A model generated the notes under the pieces. The model saw nothing but the letters and a program-made list of their open reading frames with translations, searched no databases and had not been told where the DNA came from. DNA of 41,880 bases from contig NZ_AQGQ01000012.1 of NCBI RefSeq assembly GCF_000388115.1, forward strand, positions 1 to 41,880. The letters run 5' to 3'. The position numbers and the translations under genes were made by a program. Of this stretch, positions 1 through 8,534 are shown in pieces; within the stretch, counting starts at the first letter, position 1; every line of letters begins with the position of its first letter. Source of the DNA: Aeromonas molluscorum 848. Its GTDB lineage: Bacteria > Pseudomonadota > Gammaproteobacteria > Enterobacterales > Aeromonadaceae.

Positions 1-660
1 GAGGTCGGTCACATGGCAGCTGCTGCGCGCCGCCAGGGCATCGAGCATATATTCGGCAGCGTCCTCCGGGGTCATGAAATCACTCGAGTCCACATGATCC
101 GAGTTGTCCCAGAATTCACTGCGAATGCCGCTTGGATAGAGGTTGACCAATCGCAGCGGACTGCTCTTGGTCTCGGCGCGCAAAGATTCGAGAAAACCGC
201 GCATGCCCCATTTGGAGGCGCAATAGAGGCTTTCGTTGGCCTTGCCAACCTGGGCAGCCGAAGAGAGCACGTTGGCCAGTACTCCCCCCCGCTCCCCGAT
301 GAGCCGCACCGTCTGCTGGGCCACCAGAATGGTGGAGATCAGATTATTCTCCACCACCCGGCGCACCTGTGCGGCGGTATACACCCCGATGGGTCCAAAC
401 TCGCCCACCCCGGCGCAATGGATCACCAGATCCGGCAGACCGCCCCACTCCACTGCGGAGGCGAAGGCCATCTCCACCGCCTCATGGTGGGAGAGATCCA
501 CCGCGATACCGGTCACGGCCTCACCAAACTCGGCCTCCAGTGCCTGCAATTTCTGGTAACGGCGTCCCATCATGGCCACCCGGTGACCGCGAGCCACCAG
601 CCCGCTCGTCAAGGCGCGGCCCAGACCTGACCCCGCTCCCGTCACAATAATGTTGCCCAT
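1..660 (-). CDS. Short-chain dehydrogenase/reductase (SDR), 3' end cut by window edge
   Basis: The frame is open from the ATG at 660 to the left edge, giving 220 residues without a stop, so the C-terminus lies outside the window. It is a classical SDR, a NAD(P)-dependent oxidoreductase with a Rossmann fold. The cofactor motif TGAGSGLG is at residues 7-14, HCAG (in place of NNAG) at 81-84, a conserved Asn near 106, serines at 133-134, and the catalytic YCASK at 146-150. An arginine pair after the second strand (GRR, 32-34) suggests NADP preference; this is inference. A Shine-Dalgarno-like GAGGG precedes the ATG. The gene starts 23 bp after the stop of the outer-membrane protein gene on the same strand, so the two are probably co-transcribed. 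The substrate cannot be told from sequence. Confidence 0.88.
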   Translation of the reverse strand, partial: MGNIIVTGAGSGLGRALTSGLVARGHRVAMMGRRYQKLQALEAEFGEAVTGIAVDLSHHEAVEMAFASAVEWGGLPDLVIHCAGVGEFGPIGVYTAAQVRRVVENNLISTILVAQQTVRLIGERGGVLANVLSSAAQVGKANESLYCASKWGMRGFLESLRAETKSSPLRLVNLYPSGIRSEFWDNSDHVDSSDFMTPEDAAEYMLDALAARSSCHVTDL

Positions 661-683
661 GAAGAACCCTCGTTACCGTGACA

Positions 684-1313
684 TTAGAAGCTGAATTCGG
701 CGCCGGCGAACCAGCCATCTATGCGCTGATCGACCTTGTCAAAGTCGACATCGACTTGACGCCAGCCAGCGCGCAGCTTGAGTGGCAGGGAGGAGAACTT
801 GTAAGCACCACCCAGACGGTAGTCATAGTTGTCCGCATCCTGAACCCGGGCATCGCCAAAGGCAGAGAAGCCGGTCCCCGGCAGACGTACTTCGGCACCG
901 GTGTAGGCCATCAGCACGTCCTTGTCATAGGAGTAGTGCTGGGTGTTGAAATCACCCTCGTAACGACGACCGGTCAGACCCAGATCGATCTGGAAGAGAT
1001 CGTTGTTGAACAAGCGGTAGTAGAGGCTCAGATCATAGGCTTGCATATCGTTGTCGAAGGCTCCGCCGCTGGAGCTCAGATCGGACATTTCAAACTTGGC
1101 GTTGGGCAGCAGTATGATGCCATGTTCCAGTTGCAGGTAACCGCTCCAGTTGTTCTTGTCATCAAAGCTGCCGTTGGCACCGATGTCGTTGACGTGACCG
1201 CTACCTTCGGCATTCCAAATATCGCTGCCGGCGGCAAAGCGCCAGTCGTCGGCGGCCATGGCGGAGGTGCTCATCAGGGCAAGCAGGGAAGAGGCCAACA
1301 GTGTCTTTTTCAT
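684..1313 (-). CDS. Outer-membrane beta-barrel protein, TIGR04219-like
   Basis: A 209-residue protein with a clear signal peptide (MKKTLLASSLLALMSTSAMA, cut before ADDW). It has alternating hydrophobic/polar strands rich in Tyr, Trp and Asp, and ends in Phe (AEFSF), the usual recognition signal for insertion of barrels by the BAM complex. The opening (xxWNAEGSG) and the C-terminal WFAGAEFSF resemble the TIGR04219 family of small outer-membrane proteins from marine gammaproteobacteria; this is from memory. GGAG precedes the ATG, and a hairpin lies just upstream in the leader. The SDR gene follows after 23 bp. The function is unknown; a small porin-like or structural barrel is the best guess. 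Confidence 0.8.
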   Translation of the reverse strand: MKKTLLASSLLALMSTSAMAADDWRFAAGSDIWNAEGSGHVNDIGANGSFDDKNNWSGYLQLEHGIILLPNAKFEMSDLSSSGGAFDNDMQAYDLSLYYRLFNNDLFQIDLGLTGRRYEGDFNTQHYSYDKDVLMAYTGAEVRLPGTGFSAFGDARVQDADNYDYRLGGAYKFSSLPLKLRAGWRQVDVDFDKVDQRIDGWFAGAEFSF

Positions 1314-1328
1314 TATTAAACTCCAGAG

Positions 1329-1350
1329 AATGCGGGATTAGACCCGCATT
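1329..1350 (-). promoter_or_regulatory. Leader hairpin next to the Shine-Dalgarno of the barrel protein gene
   Basis: An 8-bp perfect inverted repeat (AATGCGGG / CCCGCATT, 6-nt loop) lies 16 bases before the start codon at 1313 and only a few bases from its GGAG. In the minus-strand mRNA it would stand directly upstream of the ribosome-binding site. There is no T-run on the minus strand, so it does not look like a terminator of the upstream copper chaperone gene. It may stabilise the transcript or tune translation; this is inference. Confidence 0.4.
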
Positions 1351-1412
1351 TTACCTCGCTTATCCCCAATACCTAGCAAGATTATCCGCACAGCGACCAA
1401 ACCTGACCCAGA

Positions 1413-1856
1413 TTAGTGCTGCATACCCGCCGAAGGCGCGACCGGTTTCACCGGCAGCATCAGGCTCAGGGTCTGGCCATTGTCCAGACTCAGGGTCAGC
1501 GGGAAGGGGGTATCCTGACTGGGTTGATCCTTGAGTTCGAACAGCATGATGTGAAAGCTGCCCGGCTTGAGTGCCACCTCGCCCCTGGCCGGGATATCGA
1601 TGCTCTCGACCTGGCGCATACGCATCACGCCATTCTCATGGAGGTGAGTATGCAGCTCGGCACGCGCCACCTCGGGCGAGCTGGCGCCGGTCAGTTTGAC
1701 CGGCGTATCCCCATCATTTTTCAGCACCACGAACGCCGCCGTGTTGGGGGAACCAGGGGGCAGCAGACGCACATAGCCGTCACTGGCCGTGACGTTCGCC
1801 AGCACCGGGGCCGCCAATACCAAGGAGACAGCGGCATAAAACATGCGTTTTAACAT
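1413..1856 (-). CDS. Periplasmic copper chaperone, PCu(A)C family
   Basis: A 147-residue protein with a signal peptide of about 20 residues (ending APVLA). PCu(A)C proteins carry Cu(I) in the periplasm and deliver it to the CuA site of cytochrome oxidase. The copper motif H-x10-M-x21-H-x-M matches exactly: His69, Met80, His102 and Met104. Extra His71, His73 and Met78 lie beside it, and a C-terminal MQH could add ligands. The length is usual for the family. AAGGA precedes the ATG at 1856. It is divergent from the enoyl-CoA hydratase gene. No SCO or oxidase gene is next to it, so its acceptor protein is not shown by context. Confidence 0.9.
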   Translation of the reverse strand: MLKRMFYAAVSLVLAAPVLANVTASDGYVRLLPPGSPNTAAFVVLKNDGDTPVKLTGASSPEVARAELHTHLHENGVMRMRQVESIDIPARGEVALKPGSFHIMLFELKDQPSQDTPFPLTLSLDNGQTLSLMLPVKPVAPSAGMQH

Positions 1857-1945
1857 GGTTGAAATCCTTTTATGAACTTGTTAAGAAAGGAAAAGTTTAC
1901 TGCCAAGCGCCAAGCTTGAACAGATCACCAGCCAAGGATTGCGAC

Positions 1946-2695
1946 ATGAACAACCCCGTCATCAGTCAGCGCCTGCAAGGGGTACTGACCCTGACCCTGA
2001 ATCGCCCCGCCAAACGAAACGCCCTCAATGGCGCCATGTATCAGGCATTGACCCATCAGTTGCGCGAGGCCGCGCTGGATACGGAAGTGCGGGTGGTTCT
2101 ACTGCAGGGCCAGCACGATTGCTTCACCGCTGGCAACGATCTTGCCGACTTCATCGGCAAGGAGAGCCTCGACGAGGACGATCCCATCTTGCAGTTCCTG
2201 CACACCCTTGCCGATTTCCCAAAGCCGGTGATTGCCGCCGTCGCCGGAGCGGCGGTCGGCATTGGCACCACCCTGCTGCTGCACTGCGATCTTGTCTATC
2301 TGGCGGATAACGCTAGGCTGCAACTGCCCTTCGTCGAGCTGGGTCTGGTGCCGGAGTTTGCCTCCAGCCTTTTGCTGCCAAGGGCCGTGGGTCACCTCAA
2401 GGCCTGCGAGCTGCTCTTGCTGGCAGACCCCATCTCGGCCCAGGAAGCGCTGAGCCTCGGCCTGGCCAACCAGGTGCTGGCCCCTGACGATCTATTGGCC
2501 CATGCCAAACACCAGGCCGAGCGACTCGCCGCCAAGCCCCCCTTGGCCCTGCAGCGCAGCAAGGCTCTGCTCAAGCAGGAGCTCAGGCAGGCGGTTCATT
2601 TCGTGATAGACACAGAGGCGCGCGCCTTCTCCCTGGCGCTGCAGGGGGAAGAGGCGCAAGCGCGCATCGCCCGCAAGCTGGCCCCCAGGGGATAA
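1946..2695 (+). CDS. Enoyl-CoA hydratase/isomerase family protein
   Basis: A 249-residue crotonase-fold protein acting on acyl-CoA thioesters. I chose the ATG at 1946 because AAGGA lies just before it and homology begins there; the frame stays open further upstream. The oxyanion-hole segments are FTAGNDL (60-66) and GAAVGIG (101-107). The region PFVELGLVPEFAS (128-140) has no Glu at the first crotonase position but has one in VPEF (137), a pattern closer to delta3-delta2-enoyl-CoA isomerases and PaaG-type proteins than to true hydratases; that assignment is inference. The gene stands alone, with a divergent copper chaperone upstream and a convergent unknown gene downstream, so the pathway is not indicated. 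Confidence 0.85.
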   Translation: MNNPVISQRLQGVLTLTLNRPAKRNALNGAMYQALTHQLREAALDTEVRVVLLQGQHDCFTAGNDLADFIGKESLDEDDPILQFLHTLADFPKPVIAAVAGAAVGIGTTLLLHCDLVYLADNARLQLPFVELGLVPEFASSLLLPRAVGHLKACELLLLADPISAQEALSLGLANQVLAPDDLLAHAKHQAERLAAKPPLALQRSKALLKQELRQAVHFVIDTEARAFSLALQGEEAQARIARKLAPRG

Positions 2696-2734
2696 ACGGG
2701 CCGCCGCGCTGCCGGCCAGCTTGGTTCAGACCCA

Positions 2735-3211
2735 TCAGTTGAGGCGAAACCGGCCAATCAGCTCGCAGCCTTGCATGATGTCCTGACTCTGGATCAGCCT
2801 GGCTATCTCGGGATTGGGATGACGGCGCAGAAAACCGAGCAGGGCGGCACGACAGCAACCCAGCTCGCTGATGAGGGACTGGCACCCCTTGTGGGGGCAC
2901 TGGGGCACCAGAGCCGTCACCAATTCGGCGGCAAGCTTGAGATAACGCAACTCATAGTTGGGCTCCCCCATAGCACGCCAGAAGTCGGCGAGACGATGGC
3001 AGGTAGCAACCCGCATGGTGGCCAGCCCTTCAAGGTCGATGGTGACGGGCCTGCTCTGCTCGTCGACGGGTTCAGAGATGACGCCGAGGGCCTGCTGATA
3101 GAGGCAGACCGCTGAGCCGAGCGCCCCCTGATCCAAGGAGTGCTCGGCTTCTATCATGTAACGCTGCCAGTGCGCCTCTGTGTTGTCCGGCCTGGTGAAT
3201 GCCTGTGCCAT
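2735..3211 (-). CDS. Conserved hypothetical protein, TPR-like (possibly DUF2753)
   Basis: A 158-residue protein with no signal peptide. The start at 3211 (MAQAFTRP) is fixed by a textbook AAGGAGG six bases upstream; an earlier in-frame ATG lacks this. It is helix-rich, with a segment (QRYMIEAEHSLDQG...AVCLYQQAL) that reads like a TPR helix pair. Four cysteines fall in one middle-to-late stretch (CPHKGC, GCC). The N-terminal part recalls the DUF2753 family of Vibrio and relatives, from memory only. It is convergent with the enoyl-CoA hydratase gene and divergent from dctB. The function is unknown. Confidence 0.7.
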   Translation of the reverse strand: MAQAFTRPDNTEAHWQRYMIEAEHSLDQGALGSAVCLYQQALGVISEPVDEQSRPVTIDLEGLATMRVATCHRLADFWRAMGEPNYELRYLKLAAELVTALVPQCPHKGCQSLISELGCCRAALLGFLRRHPNPEIARLIQSQDIMQGCELIGRFRLN

Positions 3212-3382
3212 GAGAGACCTCCTTACTTGAATGAGGCCTATCATGATGCCTAAACGAGAATGAATATCAAGCTGACAGATTGTGCAGGGTCTCTTCTCCT
3301 GTCGCCCCCATCACACTCTGTCGTCGGCGTCGCCCCCTCTCAAGCCGGGACAGGTTAAGATGATGCCAACCTAAGGAAGGGC

Positions 3383-5161
3383 ATGATGAACAATGGAAGT
3401 CGGGGCCTGCTGATCGGCCTCTGGGTCACCTTGATGGTGGTGGTCGCCTTCACGGCACGTCAGTGGGGGCTGGAGAGCCTGCGCCAGCAGGCCAGGATAG
3501 ACAACGAGCGCCTGGCGGGTCGCCTGCTGATCGAGCTCGACAAGTACCGCCGCCTGCCGGCCCTCATCGCAACCCGCACCGAGTTGCAGCAGGCGCTGCT
3601 GCAGCAATTCCCCCCCTATCGGCTCCACCCCCTGCTGGAGCAGTACAACGAGATCCTGGGCACGGATGCCATCTATCTCATGACGGACAAGGGGGAGGTG
3701 ATCTCCGCCAGCAACTGGCGCCAGTCCGACAGCTTCGTCGGGGACAACTACCATTTTCGCCCCTATTTCCGCCAGGCGATGCAGGGCAAGCCCGGCAGCT
3801 ACTTCGCCCTCGGCCAGCGCTCGGGGCGGCGGGGCTACTACTTCTCCTATCCGGTGCAGGATGGCGATCGCCGCCTCGGCGTCGTGGTGGTCAAGGTGGC
3901 GCTCTCTCTGATCGATGAGCGCTGGGCCCGCAGCGATCTCGACTACCTGCTCACCGACGAATACGGTGTCGTCTTCTTCGCCTCTCAGCCCGACTGGCTC
4001 TATCGTCCCCTGGTCCAGCTCGATCAGGCCACCCGCAACATCCTGGCCGAAGAGCGTAAATACGGAGACAGACTGGGCGCCCCCTTGAGCGACCTTGCCT
4101 CCCTCGGCCTGCTGCGCAGTCAGAACGAGTGGCACTGGGGCCAGGGCTATCTCTTTACCGGCACCGCCATGCCGACGGCTGGCTGGCACCTCTATACCCT
4201 GGAGCCACTCCATGACTTGCGGCCCATCATTGCCAAGGCCCTGGCCAGTTTCGCCCTGATCTCCCTGTTACTGCTGATGATCTGGCTCTACTGGCGCCAG
4301 GTGCTGCTCGGTCGCGCCCGGCTGGCCCGGCTCAACAACTTGCTGGAACACAAGGTCAACCAGCGTACCCGGGCCCTCTCCACCAGTAACCAGGATCTGG
4401 TCGCCACCCTGGACAAGTTCCGCCAGACCCAGCGCGAGCTGGTCGATACCCAGGAACAGCTGGTACAGACTGCCAAGCTGGCCCTGCTCGGCGAGATGTC
4501 TGCCGGTATCAACCATGAGCTCAATCAACCTCTGGCCGCCATGCGGGCCTACGGTGAGAATGCATTGCAACTGCTCGACAAGGGCCGCCTCGACAGTTGC
4601 CGCGACAATCTTTTGCAAATCAATGACCTCAACCACCACATGAGCGAGTTGGTGGCCCGCTTCAAGGTGTTCGCCCGCAAGGGGGAGCAGACGCTGCAGG
4701 CGGTGGCGCTGCAACCCGTGATTCATGCCAGCCTCTCCCTCCTGCACGGCCAGATGATCAAGCAGGGACTGCTGGTCGAAACTCGCCTGCCAGCAGACCT
4801 CCTCTATGTGCGCGCCGATGCGGTCCAGCTTGAGCAGGTGCTGGTCAACCTGCTGCACAACGCCCTGCAGGCCTGTACCAATTGCGGCCCCCCCCGGGTC
4901 TGGCTCGAGGTGGAAAACCAAGCGGAGCAAGTGACCATTGCCATCATCGACAATGGCCCAGGCCTGGCCGTCGAGGCCAGGCAGCTGTTTGCCCCTTTCT
5001 ACACCACCAAATCCCAGGGGCTGGGGCTGGGGTTGACCATATCGCTGCGCATCATTAACGCCTTTGGCGGCAGCCTGGATGCCACCAATGATCCCAGGGG
5101 CGGAGCCCGCTTCACCATCACGCTGCCCGCGGTTGACCCCAGCCGGAGAAGTCCCCTGTGA
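3383..5161 (+). CDS. dctB: C4-dicarboxylate sensor histidine kinase DctB
   Basis: A 592-residue membrane sensor kinase. An N-terminal membrane segment (about residues 5-22) and a second at about 285-305 flank a periplasmic double-Cache-type sensor domain of about 260 residues, which in DctB binds succinate, fumarate or malate. A coiled linker follows (LLEHKVNQRTRAL onward). The H-box GEMSAGINHELNQP has the phospho-accepting His378; the N-box is NLLHNALQA and the G-boxes are IDNGPGL and GLGLGL. AAGGA lies 5 bases before the first of two adjacent ATGs (3383 and 3386). The partner dctD starts 88 bp downstream, and the target transporter dctPQM follows. All catalytic boxes look intact. Confidence 0.93.
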   Translation: MMNNGSRGLLIGLWVTLMVVVAFTARQWGLESLRQQARIDNERLAGRLLIELDKYRRLPALIATRTELQQALLQQFPPYRLHPLLEQYNEILGTDAIYLMTDKGEVISASNWRQSDSFVGDNYHFRPYFRQAMQGKPGSYFALGQRSGRRGYYFSYPVQDGDRRLGVVVVKVALSLIDERWARSDLDYLLTDEYGVVFFASQPDWLYRPLVQLDQATRNILAEERKYGDRLGAPLSDLASLGLLRSQNEWHWGQGYLFTGTAMPTAGWHLYTLEPLHDLRPIIAKALASFALISLLLLMIWLYWRQVLLGRARLARLNNLLEHKVNQRTRALSTSNQDLVATLDKFRQTQRELVDTQEQLVQTAKLALLGEMSAGINHELNQPLAAMRAYGENALQLLDKGRLDSCRDNLLQINDLNHHMSELVARFKVFARKGEQTLQAVALQPVIHASLSLLHGQMIKQGLLVETRLPADLLYVRADAVQLEQVLVNLLHNALQACTNCGPPRVWLEVENQAEQVTIAIIDNGPGLAVEARQLFAPFYTTKSQGLGLGLTISLRIINAFGGSLDATNDPRGGARFTITLPAVDPSRRSPL

Positions 5162-5249
5162 AGCAACTCCGCTCCCACCATGATGTCGTGATCCCCCGTT
5201 GCCATCTTACCCGCACAACCCTGCTCACCACGCCCTCGAGGAGGCCGAC

Positions 5250-6608
<1,359 letters not shown>

Positions 6609-6761
6609 ACCTCAGAATGTGCAAAGAGCGAGCACTTGCCTGGCCTCTCTCGCCGCGCCCCTGCTTTCGCCGAGAGAAGACAGGAGAGAGGGGATAGTCG
6701 AGGCATTGCGGCCCCTTCTCCCCCCACATTTCACCATTCGGGCTGTCGCATCCCCCCCCTC

Positions 6762-6811
6762 ATGGGCGGATCCCCACCCGCGCCATCCCGCCTATGGGGG
6801 GATTCCCACCC
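6762..6811 (+). promoter_or_regulatory. Tandem upstream activating elements, probable DctD enhancer
   Basis: Two 18-bp elements, ATGGGCGGATCCCCACCC (6762-6779) and ATGGGGGGATTCCCACCC (6794-6811), agree at 16 of 18 positions. They start 32 bp apart, about three helical turns, so they face the same side of the DNA. Each has an imperfect dyad around GGAT(C/T)C. They lie about 145 and 112 bp upstream of the transcription start predicted from the sigma-54 promoter, the usual place for an NtrC-family enhancer. Assignment to DctD is inference from the adjacent gene. Confidence 0.65.
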
Positions 6812-6887
6812 CCTTTTCGCCCCTCCTCTCACCCGGCCATGACCAGCCACGGCCCGCGGTTAATGGAATGTTGCTAAATTGATCCTT

Positions 6888-6904
6888 TTGGCACGCAAGT
6901 TGCC
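6888..6904 (+). promoter_or_regulatory. Sigma-54 (RpoN) -24/-12 promoter of dctPQM
   Basis: TTGGCACG-CAAG-TTGCC matches the RpoN consensus, with GG at 6890-6891 and GC at 6902-6903 spaced exactly 10 bp apart. Transcription should start near 6914, which rules out the in-frame ATG at 6905 and supports a dctP start at 6941 or 6950. The upstream neighbour encodes a sigma-54 activator (DctD), so promoter and activator belong together. Confidence 0.92.
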
Positions 6905-6949
6905 ATGATTAATGGGAATGACCTGAACCCACACACAAGGATGACCACA

Positions 6950-7936
6950 ATGACTTTCAGAACCCGCGCCCTGACCGCAGCCCTCACCCTGGCGCTTGGC
7001 ATCTCCTCGGCCATCGCCGCCCCCATAGAACTCAAGTTCTCCCACGTAGTGGCAGACAACACCCCCAAAGGCCAGATGGCAAACCACTTCAAGAAGTTGG
7101 TGGATGAGCGCCTTAAGGGGCAGGTGGAGGTCAAGGTCTATCCCAGCTCCCAGTTGTTCGGGGATGGTAAGGAGCTCGAAGCCATGCTGCTCGGTGACGT
7201 GCAGATGATCGCCCCCTCCCTCTCCAAGTTCCAGAAATACACGGATCAGCTGCAGATCTTCGACCTGCCCTTCCTGTTCAACGACATGGCCGCCGTCGAC
7301 CGATTCCAGCAGGGCAAGGAGGGCCAGGCCATGCTGGGCTCCCTCGAAAAATATGGCCTGGTGGGTCTGGGCTACCTGCACAACGGCATGAAGCAGATCT
7401 CCGCCAGCAACCCCCTCAAGACCCCGGCGGATGCCAAGGGCAAGAAGTTCCGCATCCAGACCTCGGACGTGCTGGCCGCCCAGTTTGAAGCCATCCATGC
7501 CGTGCCGGTGAAAAAGCCCTTCGCCGAGGTGTTCACCCTGCTGCAAACCAAGGCCATCGATGGCCAGGAGAACACCTGGTCCAACATTTACTCCCAGAAG
7601 TTCTTCGAGGTGCAGCCCTATATCACCGAGACCAACCACGGGGTGCTGGATTACCTGATAGTCACCAACGCCGAGTTCTGGAACGGCCTGCCAGACAATG
7701 TGCGTAGCGAGCTAAAAAAAGCGCTGGATGAATCCGTCACCTTCGGCAACAAGATTGCCGCCGAGAAAGACAGTGAAGACAAGACGGCCATCTTCGCCTC
7801 CGGCAAGAGCCAGCTGATAACTCTGACCGATGCCGAACGCAACCAGTGGGTGGAGGCCATGAAGCCGGTCTGGAAGCAGTTTGAAGGGGCCATCGGCAAG
7901 GAACTCATCGACGCCGCCGTCGCCGCCAATCAGTAG
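6950..7936 (+). CDS. dctP: TRAP transporter substrate-binding protein DctP
   Basis: A 328-residue periplasmic binding protein of the DctP/TRAP family, delivering C4-dicarboxylates to DctQM. The signal peptide is residues 1-24 (ending SSAIAA), followed by PIELKFSHVVADNTPKG, the family's typical opening. The segment GKKFRIQTSDV carries the conserved arginine that pairs with the substrate carboxylate in TRAP receptors, and a second hallmark is KAIDGQENTWSN. I chose the ATG at 6950 because AAGGA lies 8 bases before it; the ATG at 6941 is possible and adds three residues. It is the first gene of the sigma-54-controlled operon. Confidence 0.93.
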   Translation: MTFRTRALTAALTLALGISSAIAAPIELKFSHVVADNTPKGQMANHFKKLVDERLKGQVEVKVYPSSQLFGDGKELEAMLLGDVQMIAPSLSKFQKYTDQLQIFDLPFLFNDMAAVDRFQQGKEGQAMLGSLEKYGLVGLGYLHNGMKQISASNPLKTPADAKGKKFRIQTSDVLAAQFEAIHAVPVKKPFAEVFTLLQTKAIDGQENTWSNIYSQKFFEVQPYITETNHGVLDYLIVTNAEFWNGLPDNVRSELKKALDESVTFGNKIAAEKDSEDKTAIFASGKSQLITLTDAERNQWVEAMKPVWKQFEGAIGKELIDAAVAANQ

Positions 7937-7950
7937 TCAGGAACCAGAAG

Positions 7951-7974
7951 GCCCCTGCCACCAAAGGCGGGGGC
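7951..7974 (+). terminator. Intercistronic hairpin between dctP and dctQ
   Basis: A 9-bp stem (GCCCCTGCC / GGCGGGGGC, one G-T pair, 6-nt loop) begins 14 bp after the dctP stop and lacks a T-run. Such hairpins often protect the upstream message or stop part of transcription, giving more binding protein than membrane subunits; that role is inferred here. Confidence 0.55.
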
Positions 7975-7992
7975 TCTCTCAGGAATCATCCT

Positions 7993-8529
7993 ATGAAAAA
8001 ACTCATTTATCAGCTGGAGGAGACCATCATAGGTCTGCTCCTGGTCAGCACAACACTGCTGGTCTTCATCGAAGTGGTGCTGCGCTTCTTCTTCGACACC
8101 GGCCTGCTCTGGGCACAGGAGCTGACCCTCAACCTCTGCGCATGGATGGTGCTGTTTGGCGCCTCATGGGGAGTGCGAGTCGGGGCTCATATCGGGGTGG
8201 ATGCCTTCATCAAGGTGCTCCCCAGCCATTGGCAACGCCGCCTCACCCTGTTGGCCGTTGGCCTCTGCCTGCTCTACTGCGGTTTCTACTTCTACGGCGC
8301 CTGGGTCTACCTGACCAAACTCAAGATGATCGGCATCGAGATGGAGGATCTGCCCATTCTGCGCTGGCAGGCCATGAGCATTCTGCCCATTGGTCTGGCG
8401 CTGCTGTTTTTCCGCTTCTTCGGGGTCGGTGTCATGGTATGGCGCGGCCAGATGCAGGGCTTCGCCCTGGCCGATGAGGCGCGCGAGAGCATGCACCTCA
8501 TCGACAATGACCCGAATCAGAAGGTATAA
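7993..8529 (+). CDS. dctQ: TRAP transporter small permease DctQ
   Basis: A 178-residue protein with four predicted membrane helices: about residues 12-32, 45-65 (after WAQELT), 88-110 and 130-150. This is the usual DctQ topology. The sequence LLWAQELTLNLCAWMVLFGASWGVR contains the family's conserved E-x-x-R-x-x-x-x-W-like region around helices 1-2. DctQ pairs with DctM to form the Na+-driven transport unit, which receives substrate from DctP. It lies between dctP and dctM, five bp before the dctM start, so it is clearly in the operon. Confidence 0.92.
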   Translation: MKKLIYQLEETIIGLLLVSTTLLVFIEVVLRFFFDTGLLWAQELTLNLCAWMVLFGASWGVRVGAHIGVDAFIKVLPSHWQRRLTLLAVGLCLLYCGFYFYGAWVYLTKLKMIGIEMEDLPILRWQAMSILPIGLALLFFRFFGVGVMVWRGQMQGFALADEARESMHLIDNDPNQKV

Positions 8530-8534
8530 GCACA

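Larger units (their letters stand above)
6609..6949 (+). other. Regulatory region between dctD and dctP
   Basis: This 341-bp gap holds no gene. Its first 100 bp are C-rich with imperfect short inverted repeats and no convincing T-run terminator. The rest carries two similar putative enhancer elements, a sigma-54 promoter and an untranslated leader of about 35 bases before dctP, each listed separately. Confidence 0.7.
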
